Numbered from the stretch's first letter, positions 17,001-25,927 are shown. The stretch: 64,000 nt of DNA from Anaerolineae bacterium (GCA_022071955.1 JAJVIM010000029.1:1-64000), one strand, 5' to 3'. Numbers and translations: made by a program. Notes: generated by a model not told the origin, from the letters alone.

Positions 17001-17770
17001 ATAACGCCATCAATCAAAAAGTGGCGGTGCGCCTGCTTGAAAAAATAGGCTACCACGCCGATGTTGTAGCTAACGGCCTTGAGGTGCTGGAGGCGCTTAT
17101 GCGCCAGCCCTACGATGTTATTTTGATGGATGTGCAGATGCCAGAAATGGATGGCCTGGAAACCACGCGCATTATTCGGCAGCAGTGGCCTTTTGACCGC
17201 CAGCCTCAAATTGTGGCCATGACCGCCAATGCGATGGCCAGCGACCGTGAACAGTGTCTCGAAGCCGGTATGAATAATTACGTTAGCAAACCGGTTCGGT
17301 TAGAAGAATTGCAGCGCGCGCTCGACGACTGCCAGAAAATGGCCGATATCTCCGTTGAGCCGCCGACACCGTTGCTGGCCCGGCCGGTATCAACAACCGA
17401 GCCTCACCCGGTTGATCTGACGGCTTTCAAAGAATTCAGCGAGTCGTTGGGCGATGGCAGCCGGGAAATTATGCTTCAGTTTGTAGAGATGTTCCTCAGA
17501 TATGCGCCCGCAGCAATTGGTAAATTGCGCCGGGCCGTGGTCGCCGGCGATGCGGAAAGTGTGCACCGCGAAGCGCATACCCTCAAGCCCAATGCCGGGC
17601 AAATTGCCGCTTACCGGCTGGCCAGCCTGTGTGAAGAGCTGGAGAGCCGGGCCAAAGCCGGCGATTTAAGCAAAGCCACGGCCCAACTGGCCGCAATTGA
17701 AACCGAGTACGAGCAGGTTGCCGCGACCCTGCAGGAGATTAAACAGCAGTACCTTCAACCCCAGCGCTAA
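14072..17770 (+). CDS. Hybrid sensor histidine kinase with two receivers and HPt domain
   Basis: 1232 residues, a complete phosphorelay in one chain. Two TM helices (about 14-34 and 50-72) are followed by GAF (about 100-265), PAS (about 270-375), GAF (about 385-555), a coiled coil, HisKA with SHEIRTPMNAVIG (H595), HATPase_c with the N box NLLNNAVKF and DTGIGIPPDKL and GGTGLGLAIS, receiver 1 (LIVDDNPTART, D883), receiver 2 (LLAEDNAINQK, D1020, lysine in YVSKPV) and HPt with REAHTLK (H1169). GTG 14072 is preceded by AAGAGGAAAC. It is a single gene with no DNA-binding regulator adjacent, so the output partner is elsewhere. GAF and PAS ligands cannot be told from sequence. Confidence 0.95.
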   Translation: MDEKFLKAYTARYTLVGVLSGCIFPLVGTLVALKQHGVALNFAAVNQVHLTDPLLWIIDTAPAILGLLGYWLGLKQDQLNRKVTHQTAEIDHALSGVQALYQLSDALWTIEALPQMLQAVVNKIAEVLPADRVALIVFDFEQQTIDHFIKGGPGRAKIVTTVPFDELWHGLSGWALRNLRPALSSKYGPDPRESPEVQQRRAATNCGSIIVVPLRHRDMILGTITAINRPDQRDFTPHDVDLMMATANYAAIIIQNARLYLAQRQSALELQSIVEAFPDLYFKMDVNGVILDYRGPAEDLYGTPAEFLGKSLLEALPSKTGRLITEAVQQVVERGRPVSVQYSLEIAGEQKDFEARLLPLPEREVMAIVRNISELRQAEKAEYEQRILAESLQTTAAALITTLDFDELLDRVLENVDRVVQADVVNVMLVEDGVARVVRHRGYRAVGVADEIEKIRFRIEDVRNLKKMKETGRPLVIPDTRADPHWVTSPATDWIRSNAAAPISLEGQFIGVLNLDSATPNAFSQVEANRLRAFADQAGLAIKNARLYRELRRYATELETQIDERKRIELELRQAKEAAEAATQAKSEFLANMSHEIRTPMNAVIGMTGLLLDTTLTSEQHDFVETIRTSGDTLLAIINDILDFSKIEANKLELEKQPFNLRDCIEDSLDLIAAAAAEKRLEISYLIEDGLVPAYMGDVTRLRQILVNLLNNAVKFTEAGEIVLSVSGQPLVENNYLLEFSVRDTGIGIPPDKLDRLFRSFSQVDASTTRRYGGTGLGLAISRRLSELMGGTMWVESQPGQGSIFYVTILAGAVADQPQLYLKSPQPNLAGQRVLIVDDNPTARTILSRQTGTWGMQVVVAENGPQALELLAVEKPFDLAIVDYGMPEMDGATLAAKIRSRPQTAALPLILLTGLGKREGDFPAGHFNALLTKPIKPAQLHQVLSLIISGQPAQTAPTPKESAPRPIHPLKILLAEDNAINQKVAVRLLEKIGYHADVVANGLEVLEALMRQPYDVILMDVQMPEMDGLETTRIIRQQWPFDRQPQIVAMTANAMASDREQCLEAGMNNYVSKPVRLEELQRALDDCQKMADISVEPPTPLLARPVSTTEPHPVDLTAFKEFSESLGDGSREIMLQFVEMFLRYAPAAIGKLRRAVVAGDAESVHREAHTLKPNAGQIAAYRLASLCEELESRAKAGDLSKATAQLAAIETEYEQVAATLQEIKQQYLQPQR

Positions 17771-17816
17771 CTGCCGCCCCCTTTCACTCGCAGCGATAGT
17801 CTATCCCGCTGATGAT

Positions 17817-18009
17817 CCTATAAACCTGAGTTCGGAAATTAATCACAACCGTCATTCTGAGGAGCGTAGTGACGAAGAATCTTGGCTTTTGCCGGCAAAA
17901 TTAGCCTAAAAAGGGGACTCTCACCTGCACTGCGCGCAGGCGCAAGTGTCACTCTCTTCGGTCGTTCAGAATGACGTTTTACAGAATTCCCGAACTCAGG
18001 TTATAAAGG
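17817..18009. mobile_element. MITE-like element with nested inverted repeats
   Basis: 193-bp non-coding element. The outer terminal inverted repeats are 17817-17840 and 17985-18009, sharing ACCTGAGTTCGG(G)AATT with small differences. Inside is a second pair, GTCATTCTGA (17851-17860) and TCAGAATGAC (17966-17975), with imperfect complementarity running inward. No ORF. The inner unit recurs at 25831-25927. No target-site duplication is clear. Confidence 0.6.
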
Positions 18010-18063
18010 AGAACTCCGTCGTAGGGTGGGCTTGCAGCCCGCCAGTCCCGCGACAAGCGAGAC

Positions 18064-21000
18064 CTACTGCTGGCTGTTTTTGGTGATGACCGGCAGGTAA
18101 ATCGGGGTGGTTTTGATTACCGCGCTGGCCGACAGCATCACCGTTGGGTTGAACTCATCTTTTACATAAGCCACATTGTTGATGATAAACCCGCCGGTGT
18201 TGCTGACCGCGGCGCGATAGGTAAGCGTCATCGACTCACCGCGAGCCACGGCCGCGGTCCAGGTGATGCTGTTGCCGCTGCTGGTCACCGTGCCGGGGGC
18301 GGGATCAATCCCCAGTAAATCAAGCGCGGCTGGCAGGGTGTTGGTGGCGGTCACCGCGGCGGCATCGGTGAAGCCGCTATTGCGCAGTACCAGGCTGTAG
18401 GTGAGCACATCATTTGGCTGCACATTTTGGCTGGGGCTAACCCCCAGCCACGAGCTGCGCCAGTTGGGGGTGGCCGCCAGCCCCGTTACCCGATCAAAAA
18501 TAATGTTGTGAGCCGGATAGCCCAGCCAACTGGTCTGGCTGATCACCTGCCCCACCGCCACCGGCTGATTGATCTGCGCGGCGTAGGTTAACACCCGGCT
18601 GGCGCCTACCGCCAGCGGCCCCTGCCAACTGTAGTCGCTGCCATCAAAACTCAGTTCCGGCGATGCGCCGACCGGCGTCAGCGTGGCCGGGAAGGTAGCG
18701 GTAAACGCGGCTGTGGGCAGGTTTTCCCGGCCATCGTTGGTGAGAGTGGCCGTGTACACCACGGTTGCGCCGTTTACCAGATCACCCACCGCCGCCTCAA
18801 CGGTTGAACTCCCCAGCCAGCTCAGCCAGCCCAGCGACCGCCGCAGCAGCTCGGTCCGGTCAGCGGGCGACATCAACTCCGGGCCGTAGGCCAGAAAATT
18901 AGTGTGCCAGTGCTGCCCGCCGGGGCCAACGCCGGCATGCGTTAGCCCATTGGGCTGCTCGTGCTGGCCAAAGGTGTAAATCTGGGCGGTGTCGGTTGGC
19001 AGCAGGGCATCGGTCCAGTTTTGGTAGCCCGCCGGAAACGAGAGCGGGAACGGCCCCATGTACGCGCCGGCCGGGTTATCGATATTACCCAGAGCCAGCG
19101 TGCTGGAAAAATCTTCGGTGTGGGTGAGCACCCCCAGATAATCGGTGGCAAAGGGGCCGTAACTGCCGCTGTGGTTGAGCAGATGCCGGAACAGAAAATC
19201 CTGGCTGCTAAAAAACAGCCGGCCGCCGCCATCCAGATAGGCCATCAGCCGTTCTTCCTCGGTGACGGTCAGCGGTTGAAACCAATCGTAGGCGGTGTAC
19301 CACACCACCAGCGGGTACATTTGCAGCGTGTTCAGCGGCGGGCTGGGCGGCGTGGGGCCACTCCAGCTTTTGGGCACATACCAATAATCAAAGCCGATGC
19401 CGTTGGCTTGCAGCGCTGCTTTGAACTCGGCGGCAAAACTGTACCAGCGGTCATCATCCACCAGCAGCAGCGGGGCTGGGGTTTTGGTGTTGCGGGTGGC
19501 TACATCAGAAACGGTCACGTTGAGGCCCGACTGGGCCGTAACTTTCAAAGTATCGGTAATGTGCCAGGTGTGCGCCGCCGGTACCTGCACCGTAATTGTC
19601 AGCGGCTTAGATGTGCACGCGCCCAGCGTTACCGACGCCGGCAGGCCGCTGGCCGGCCAGTTGTACGGCCCGGCCGGGGTCAGGCTCAGGTCGATGGTAT
19701 CGGTGGCGCTGCCGGTATTGCGCAGCCGCAGGGTGTGGGTTACGGTTTGTCCAAAATTGCCGACGGCTGTTTGTTCCGCCGGGCTGAGTTCCACACCGGG
19801 GCCGGTGGGGGTGGTCAGCAGCCAGTCAATTGAGCGCTCAATGGCCTGCCGGCGACCGGTGCGGCTGTTGACGCCCTCCAGCCCAAACGGCAAAAAGATG
19901 GCCCGGTAGGGCCGGCACAGGCCAACCTGCACGCCGGCTACCGCGCCATCGCCCTGATAGGTGAGCAGCGGCCCGGCCGAATCCGGGTTGACCACGGTCA
20001 CCACATCCGGCGAGGTCTGGTTATTGGCCCCATCGCCGCCGGAAAGGGTAAAGGTCAGGCCGTCAAACGCTTCGCCGGGCACGCCGGTTACGGTATCTGT
20101 ACCGGCGGTGTCTTGAGCGTAGCCGGTCATCAAATAGTTTCTCAAATAATCCGCCGTAAAAATAAAGCCGCCGCCATCAAAATAGGCCACATCCTGCCCG
20201 CTTAACAGCAGCCGGCCGCCGCCATCCAGATAGGTTTTTAATTCGTCATCCGCGCCAATGTAACCCGGCGCGTCATACGGCGCGGACCAGATGACCATAT
20301 CGTAGCCGGCCAGCGTGGCCGCGCTGGGGATGTCGTTGGGCGAGTCAAACGGCTGGAAAATCTGCCAGGTGTCGGCCGGGTACAGGGCGTCCGCGAGCGC
20401 CTGCTGGTAGAAGGCGAGCTGGCTTTCCTGATACCACGCGCCGCTATCTACCAGCAAAATCGACGGGGCGCTGTCGAGGGCAAAGTTGCGGGTGGTGGTG
20501 ATACCCGGCAACACACTCAAATTGACCGCCTGCGAAATGCGGTGCTGGGCGGCCACCACGGTGAGCGTGTACACGCCAATGGGCAGTTCAAGCCGGTAGC
20601 CGCCCGATACGCTCGCGCTGACCGGCGTATTCTCCACGGTTATCGTGGCCGTGAGCGGCTGGCCGCTGAGTTTGTCGGTGATGGTCCCGGCCAGAATGCC
20701 CGTTGGCTTCGGCGTCAGACTGAAATTTTGCGTGGTTTCGGTGGCGGTGGTTACGCTGACGTACATCACGCTGGCCGGCTGGTAGCCAAACGCCGACACC
20801 GCCACGTTGTAGCTGCCCGGCGTTAGCCCCTGCCGGTAAAATCCGGTGATGCCGGTGGTAGCGATAATCGTTGCTCCGCCGAGACTGGGCGTTAGCTGCA
20901 CGGTTGCGTTTGACACCGGCGCGCCGCCGGCGCTGTTTGATACCACCCCGGCCAGCGTGCCGGCGTGAGCCACGGCCATCACCGCGCTGTAGGCATCTAC

Positions 21001-22479
21001 CCGGCCCCAGCCGTAATCGTTATTGGGGCTGGGGCTGCCCAACGGCAGCGTGGTTGATTTGAGCACCGCCTCAATGCGATTTGCATTGCCGGCCAGGGTG
21101 GGGTCGGCCTGCAGCAGCAGCGCGACCAACCCGGCCACGTGCGGCGCAGCCATCGACGTGCCGCTGAAACTGCCGTAAGCGCCGCCCGGCAGGGTGGAGC
21201 GCACATTTTTGCCCGGCGCGGAAATCTCCGGTTTGATTTCGCCCCAGGCCGACGGCCCGCGACTGGAGAAACTGGCGATGACATCGTTAATATCCGTTGC
21301 GCCCACCGCCAGCGATTCCGGCAGGCTGCCCGGTGAACCGACGGTGCCGGCGCCGGGGCCGTTGTTGCCGGCGGCAAAAACGGGCAAAATGCCGGCGGCC
21401 AGCAGCGCCTGCACATCGGCCTGAAATTCTGTGCTAAAGCCGTTGTTGCTGCTCCACGAATTGTTGACTACCGCCGGAGCCAGCGCCGCGTTGCCGTTGG
21501 GGGCCAGCACCCACTGAAAGGCATTGTGCAGCCAACTGTTGAGTGCGGTGCCGCTGCTGTCAAATGCGCGCACGGCAATCCACCGGCTGCCGGGGGCCAC
21601 GCCGATGCCGTTTTGGCCGACCATTGTGCCCATGGTGTGGGTGCCGTGGCCGTCGCCGTCGATGGGGTAGGCCGCGCCCTGGCCGGTGGCGTCAAACCAG
21701 TTGCCGGCGTGATTGGGCAGTTTACCCTCGCCAGTGTAGCCGCGATAGCGCGTTTTCAAATCGGGGTGCAGCCAATCAACGCCGGTATCGATGTTGGCCA
21801 CCACCACACCCGCGCCGTTAATGCCCAGCGCGTTGTGGACCATATCGGCCCGGATTTTGCTGATGCCCCATTCTACTGAAGGTTGAAGGTTAAAGGTTGA
21901 AAGCTGAAGGGTTGACCGCTGCCGGCTGACCTCCGTTGGTTCAAAGTTGAGGGTGATGGTTTTGTCCAGCCGGACAATAGCCACGTCATCACGAATGGCC
22001 AGCGCCAGCACCGTTTCCAGCGGGCCGGTGGCGGCCACGGCGTTGACAATCCACAATGATTTAACATTACTGGCCTGAGCGCTCACTCCCGACGACGCGA
22101 GCAGTTGCAGCACGCCGGCCTGGCTTTGCTGGGCGGTTTGCTGCAACGCGCTGACCACGGCCTGTCGGCGGGCGATGGGGTCGGACTGGCCCTGAGTGGT
22201 GATTCCCGCCGGCTGGGTGGCGGCGGACAGATTGGCTTTGGCTTTCATGTAGGCAATAAAGGGGACTGCCGCGCCATCGGTTTGGAGGAGTTGTTTGAGC
22301 AGTTGCGGCTCAATTTTGGGCAGGAGCCGGCGGTCAACGGCAATTGGCGGTGGGGGAGCACTGGCGGGGATGGCCTCCGCCCCTTTGGGCGGCGGGGGTG
22401 GTTCCTGGGCCAGCGCCAGCAGCCCCAGCGAAGAAAGCAGAATCGCCGCGAGCAGGAGCGTGGTGAGTAGTTTTTTCAT
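18064..22479 (-). CDS. Secreted S8 subtilisin-like serine protease with Ig-like and duplicated GATase-like domains
   Basis: 1471 residues from ATG 22479 (MKKLLTTLLLAAILLSSLGLLALAQ signal peptide, here split as MKKLLTT and a hydrophobic core). A propeptide region precedes the S8 domain with the full triad: D231 in NIDTGVDWLHPD, H278 in GHGTHTMGT, and S442 in SGTSMAAPHVAGL. Downstream are two carboxypeptidase-regulatory-like folds (YRQGLTPGSYNVAV, YRLELPIGVYTL), then two homologous ILLVDSG/LLLVDDD Rossmann-like domains with TYLDGGGRLLLSGQD and AYLDGGGRLFFSSQD, and DUF11-type repeats at the C-terminus (TYAAQINQPV, SLVLRNSGFTDAAAVTAT). It is probably exported and loosely cell-associated or free; no sortase motif is seen. 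A role in degrading external protein is likely. Confidence 0.93.
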   Translation of the reverse strand: MKKLLTTLLLAAILLSSLGLLALAQEPPPPPKGAEAIPASAPPPPIAVDRRLLPKIEPQLLKQLLQTDGAAVPFIAYMKAKANLSAATQPAGITTQGQSDPIARRQAVVSALQQTAQQSQAGVLQLLASSGVSAQASNVKSLWIVNAVAATGPLETVLALAIRDDVAIVRLDKTITLNFEPTEVSRQRSTLQLSTFNLQPSVEWGISKIRADMVHNALGINGAGVVVANIDTGVDWLHPDLKTRYRGYTGEGKLPNHAGNWFDATGQGAAYPIDGDGHGTHTMGTMVGQNGIGVAPGSRWIAVRAFDSSGTALNSWLHNAFQWVLAPNGNAALAPAVVNNSWSSNNGFSTEFQADVQALLAAGILPVFAAGNNGPGAGTVGSPGSLPESLAVGATDINDVIASFSSRGPSAWGEIKPEISAPGKNVRSTLPGGAYGSFSGTSMAAPHVAGLVALLLQADPTLAGNANRIEAVLKSTTLPLGSPSPNNDYGWGRVDAYSAVMAVAHAGTLAGVVSNSAGGAPVSNATVQLTPSLGGATIIATTGITGFYRQGLTPGSYNVAVSAFGYQPASVMYVSVTTATETTQNFSLTPKPTGILAGTITDKLSGQPLTATITVENTPVSASVSGGYRLELPIGVYTLTVVAAQHRISQAVNLSVLPGITTTRNFALDSAPSILLVDSGAWYQESQLAFYQQALADALYPADTWQIFQPFDSPNDIPSAATLAGYDMVIWSAPYDAPGYIGADDELKTYLDGGGRLLLSGQDVAYFDGGGFIFTADYLRNYLMTGYAQDTAGTDTVTGVPGEAFDGLTFTLSGGDGANNQTSPDVVTVVNPDSAGPLLTYQGDGAVAGVQVGLCRPYRAIFLPFGLEGVNSRTGRRQAIERSIDWLLTTPTGPGVELSPAEQTAVGNFGQTVTHTLRLRNTGSATDTIDLSLTPAGPYNWPASGLPASVTLGACTSKPLTITVQVPAAHTWHITDTLKVTAQSGLNVTVSDVATRNTKTPAPLLLVDDDRWYSFAAEFKAALQANGIGFDYWYVPKSWSGPTPPSPPLNTLQMYPLVVWYTAYDWFQPLTVTEEERLMAYLDGGGRLFFSSQDFLFRHLLNHSGSYGPFATDYLGVLTHTEDFSSTLALGNIDNPAGAYMGPFPLSFPAGYQNWTDALLPTDTAQIYTFGQHEQPNGLTHAGVGPGGQHWHTNFLAYGPELMSPADRTELLRRSLGWLSWLGSSTVEAAVGDLVNGATVVYTATLTNDGRENLPTAAFTATFPATLTPVGASPELSFDGSDYSWQGPLAVGASRVLTYAAQINQPVAVGQVISQTSWLGYPAHNIIFDRVTGLAATPNWRSSWLGVSPSQNVQPNDVLTYSLVLRNSGFTDAAAVTATNTLPAALDLLGIDPAPGTVTSSGNSITWTAAVARGESMTLTYRAAVSNTGGFIINNVAYVKDEFNPTVMLSASAVIKTTPIYLPVITKNSQQ

Positions 22480-22802
22480 AGGGAATAAGTCCAAACTGAC
22501 TGTTTATCTGAGGTTGATAATCAGACAGGATTATCCGGCTTATTGTTCGGTATTTACCCTGTCAATCTTGTTTGGCAGATATGCATTTTTTTGTGAGCAG
22601 ATTTACCCCTCCCCTAACCCCTCCCCAAATTTTGGGGAGGGGAAATGTGGAATTTGGTATCAATTCGGGGCGCTTTGCGCCCCGAATTGATACCGTTTCC
22701 TTAAAATCCCCCTTCCCTTAGGGAAGGGGGGCCAGGGGGGATGGGGTGATGCCTCACTTACTTGTCGATTTCTTGACTGGCAGGCAAAGGCAAGTTTAAC
22801 AC
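22480..22802. repeat. Intergenic repeat block with long perfect hairpin, dispersed repeat copy B
   Basis: This 323-bp gap holds no gene. It contains a short hairpin made of CTCCCC/GGGGAG runs (about 22602-22643), an 18-bp perfect inverted repeat with a TTT loop (22656-22673 with 22677-22694), and, overlapping its right arm, an inverted copy (22684-22733) of the AAGGAAACGGT repeat seen at 5719-5770. The 18-bp hairpin could also end the leftward murE transcript, although it is not followed by a T-run. Confidence 0.65.
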
Positions 22803-24371
22803 TTAATTTTGCTGTGCGGTGGGCAAGGTAAGCAGCGGCTGGCCGCGCAGGGCGCTGCGCAGCGCCTCCCGGTCATCCCACGGGTATTCCACCTCGCCAA
22901 AGCACATACTCTGCTCGTGGCCTTTGCCCAGCGCCAGTACCATATCACCGGGCCGGGCCAACTGCACGGCCCGAAAGATGGCCCGGCCGCGGTCGGGCAC
23001 GCGCTCAAAAGTGCGGCTCTCCACCCCGCCACGAGCAACCATCGCCCGGGCTGTGGCCTCCAAAATATCGGCCATGTTTTCCGTGCGCGGATCTTCGGCG
23101 GTGATGATGGTATAATCGGCCAATTCGGCGGCAACTTGACCCATCAGCACCCGTTTTTCAACATCGCGGCGGCCGGCGCAGCCAAACACGGCGATGACCC
23201 GGCCTTCGGTCAGCGTTCGCGCCGCGGCGAGCGCCCGGCGCAGCGAGTTGGGCGTGTGGGCAAAATCGACCACCGCGGTGAAGGGCTGGCCCTCGTTGAT
23301 GCGCTCCATGCGGCCCGGCACGCCCGGCAGCGCGGCAATACCCTGCCGCACCGCGTCCGGCGAGAGGCCCAGCCCCTCGATGGCGGCGGCGGCGGCAGCC
23401 AGGCAGTTGCTCACGTTGTAATCGCCCACCAGCACGGTTTCGGCTTCAAACTGATAGCCGGGGCCGGTTACGGTAAAAACAGTTTTGTCCGGCAGGCAGG
23501 TGATGTCGCGGGCGGTTACGGCGGCTTCGGGGTGATCTTCAATGCTGTAACCACGCCAGCGCCGCTCGCCCAGCCTCACTTTTAAATAGTCAAATGAATA
23601 ATCGTCGCAGTTGAGGATGGCGGTTTTGGGGATACCTTTTTCGGCGGCGACGGCCAGCATGTCAAGCAGCCGGGCTTTGGCCGCCCGGTAGCCTTCGAGC
23701 GAGCCGTGAATATCAAGGTGCTCGTGGGTGATGTTGGTGACCACGGCCACATCAAAGTGGCAGGCGGTAACCCGGTGCTGGGCCAGCCCGTGCGAGGTGG
23801 TTTCCAGCAGGCAAACATCGGCGCCGCCGGCAACCATTTGAGCCAGGTAACGCTGTACATCGGGGGCGTCCGGGGTGGTGGTGTGCAGGCCGGTTTCCAG
23901 CACCAAATCGCCAATGACGGCGTTAACGGTGCTGATCATCCCCACAGCTTTGCCGGCGGCGGTTAGCACGTGGTACAGCAGGTTGGTGGTGGTGGTTTTG
24001 CCATCGGTGCCGGTAACGCCGACCATCGTCATTTTTTTGGCCGGGAAATCTTCCCAGGCAGCGGACAGGTAGGCCAGCGCCTCGCGGCCATCCGGCACGG
24101 CAATCACCGGCACCGAGCCATTGGGCGCCGGCTGCGGCGGCCGCGCCCAGGCGTCTTGTTCAACCAGCACCGCCGCCGCACCGCCCGCCAGCGCCGCCGC
24201 CACAAACCGGTGGCCATCAACAGCAACGCCGCGATAGGCCACAAACAGGGTGCCCGGTTTAACCTGTCGCGAGTCGGCGGTAATGTGAGAAATAGGGATG
24301 CCGGTCAGCGTACCGGCCGGCGAAACTACCCGGTAGCCGGGCAGGTGCGAGAGCAGTTGTAAAAGTTCCAT
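22803..24371 (-). CDS. murE: UDP-MurNAc-tripeptide synthetase MurE
   Basis: 522 residues; adds the third amino acid to UDP-MurNAc-L-Ala-D-Glu in peptidoglycan precursor synthesis. Visible are the N-terminal ITADSRQVKPGTLFVAYRG, P-loop GVTGTDGKTTTTNL, TTSHGLAQHR with the carbamylated-lysine region downstream, FAHTPNSLRRAL, and GCAGRRDVEKR. The third-residue recognition loop reads EDPRTEN where diaminopimelate enzymes have DNPR; the Arg is kept, so diaminopimelate is plausible, but ornithine or another diamine cannot be excluded. ATG 24371 starts two bases after the histidine kinase stop (TAA CA ATG), so translation is probably coupled. The open frame to 24515 is kinase shadow. No other mur gene is adjacent. 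Confidence 0.95.
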   Translation of the reverse strand: MELLQLLSHLPGYRVVSPAGTLTGIPISHITADSRQVKPGTLFVAYRGVAVDGHRFVAAALAGGAAAVLVEQDAWARPPQPAPNGSVPVIAVPDGREALAYLSAAWEDFPAKKMTMVGVTGTDGKTTTTNLLYHVLTAAGKAVGMISTVNAVIGDLVLETGLHTTTPDAPDVQRYLAQMVAGGADVCLLETTSHGLAQHRVTACHFDVAVVTNITHEHLDIHGSLEGYRAAKARLLDMLAVAAEKGIPKTAILNCDDYSFDYLKVRLGERRWRGYSIEDHPEAAVTARDITCLPDKTVFTVTGPGYQFEAETVLVGDYNVSNCLAAAAAAIEGLGLSPDAVRQGIAALPGVPGRMERINEGQPFTAVVDFAHTPNSLRRALAAARTLTEGRVIAVFGCAGRRDVEKRVLMGQVAAELADYTIITAEDPRTENMADILEATARAMVARGGVESRTFERVPDRGRAIFRAVQLARPGDMVLALGKGHEQSMCFGEVEYPWDDREALRSALRGQPLLTLPTAQQN

Positions 24372-24373
24372 TG

Positions 24374-25804
24374 TTACATCGCCATTGGAATAGGTTTGGA
24401 TGGGTGTTTGGCCTTGTTTTTGCCGGTTTCCAGCGGCAGCCACAGGGTAAAAGTTGAGCCTTTGCCCAGTTCGCTGGTGACGGTAATCTGGCCGCCGTGC
24501 GCTTTGGCAATCCATTGGGCAATTGATAACCCCAGGCCGCTGCCTTTTTGGGCATGGTTATCGGCCTGATAAAAACGCTCAAAAATGTGGGGCAGGGCGG
24601 TAGTGGCAATGCCCCGCCCGGAATCGGCCACAATCACGCGCACCCATTCGGGGTCGCGATAGAGCGACAGGGTGATGGCGCCGGTGGGCGGCGTGTGTTT
24701 GATGGCGTTGGTGACCAGATTGATGAGCAGTTGTTTGAGCCGGTCGGCGTCGCCGTAAACAATGGCCTGGTCTTCGTGGCCCAGTTTGATGGTGATGCCG
24801 TTGGCCATTACCCGCGCCTGGCGGTACACCTCTAAAATGATGGTGTCCAGCTCAACCGAACCCATACGCAGACTCAGCCCGGCGTCGGCCTGCGACAGCA
24901 GCAGCAAATCGGCCACAATGCGCGACATCCGGTCCAGCTCGCCATCGATGACGGCCAGCGCTTCTTCCAGTTCGGCCGGGTTGTCGGCCGCGCCGCGCCG
25001 CAGCAAATCCACATTACCCCGAATCACGGTGAGCGGCGTGCGCAGCTCGTGCGACACATCGGCGCTGAGCCGGACTTGGGCCTGAAAAAAGTTATCGAGC
25101 CGTTCCAGCATGTTGTTGATGGTGATGGTGAGCTGGCCAATTTCGTCGAGCGTGGCGGGGGTGGGCAGGCGCTGCTCCAAATCCTGCGCGCCGACAATGT
25201 GGCTGGCGGTCTGGTTAATTTTTTCGATAGGGTCCAGCGCTTTGCGGGCCAAAAACGCGCCGATCATGGCCGCCAGCAGCATGGCTGCCACCGTGCCGCC
25301 GGTTAAAAACAGGGTCATCAAACTGAGCGTGGTTTCAATGGTTTTGAGCGATTGGCCAACCATCACCGCGCCCAGCACCTGAGTGGGCGGGCCAATAATA
25401 ATGGGCGCGCTGTACACCCGCACCGGGGTATTGTCGATGGTGATGGTATCGTACACGGCCTGGCCGGCCAGGTTGCTCTGGTGGGTGGCCGGGTTGTAGG
25501 GCAGGCGGTCGCTGCCCATATTGCGGGTGGTGACGACCACCGTGCCATCGGCGGCGATAACCTGGATAAAAATGGCCGGCGAGGAAAACGAGTTGAGCGG
25601 CGGCAGCACCACCTGGCCGCGCTCAAGCAGTTTGGAGCGCGATTCGATTTGCTTGCCCACCTGCACCGCGCGGTCCTGCAAATTGCGGTCAACCTGATCG
25701 TACAGAAAAAAAGCCAGCACCATATACAGCAGTGCGCCAAAAGCGATGAGCATGGCGCCAAGCAGGACAGTGTACCACAGGGTCAGTCTAATTCTAATCG
25801 GCAT
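24374..25804 (-). CDS. Sensor histidine kinase (HAMP, HisKA, HATPase)
   Basis: 476 residues. TM1 (about 11-33), an extracytoplasmic sensing region with SSPAIFIQVIAADGT, TM2 (about 160-183), HAMP (AFLARKALDPIEKINQTASH), HisKA with SADVSHELRTPLTVI (H252), N box LINLVTNAIKH, G1 DSGRGI, G2 GSGLGLSIAQWI. It is of the PhoR/MprB-like class and pairs with the OmpR-type regulator upstream, from which it is separated by 162 bp containing a palindromic repeat. murE follows after two bases, placing cell-wall precursor synthesis in the same transcript. The signal is unknown. Confidence 0.93.
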   Translation of the reverse strand: MPIRIRLTLWYTVLLGAMLIAFGALLYMVLAFFLYDQVDRNLQDRAVQVGKQIESRSKLLERGQVVLPPLNSFSSPAIFIQVIAADGTVVVTTRNMGSDRLPYNPATHQSNLAGQAVYDTITIDNTPVRVYSAPIIIGPPTQVLGAVMVGQSLKTIETTLSLMTLFLTGGTVAAMLLAAMIGAFLARKALDPIEKINQTASHIVGAQDLEQRLPTPATLDEIGQLTITINNMLERLDNFFQAQVRLSADVSHELRTPLTVIRGNVDLLRRGAADNPAELEEALAVIDGELDRMSRIVADLLLLSQADAGLSLRMGSVELDTIILEVYRQARVMANGITIKLGHEDQAIVYGDADRLKQLLINLVTNAIKHTPPTGAITLSLYRDPEWVRVIVADSGRGIATTALPHIFERFYQADNHAQKGSGLGLSIAQWIAKAHGGQITVTSELGKGSTFTLWLPLETGKNKAKHPSKPIPMAM

Positions 25805-25830
25805 AAAATCACAACGATTGTTCAGGCCGT

Positions 25831-25927
25831 GTCATTCTGAGCGAAGAATCCCGGTGAGCCAGCCAAAGCTCTGAGCCAACTCACGCCACAGAGAGATTCC
25901 CGGAGGGGCCTGCGGCCTCAGAATGAC
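25831..25927. repeat. Palindromic repeat related to the inner part of the 17.8-kb MITE
   Basis: 97-bp unit bounded by GTCATTCTGA (25831-25840) and TCAGAATGAC (25918-25927), with GCGAAGAATCCC/inverse-like sequence inside. It lacks the outer TIR of the 17817-18009 element. It sits between the response regulator and its kinase. Confidence 0.55.

Noticed and set aside
22809..23585. 258-residue plus-strand frame opposite murE
   Set aside because: The minus frame is a clear MurE with all motifs; the plus translation is Gly/His/Arg-rich with no match.
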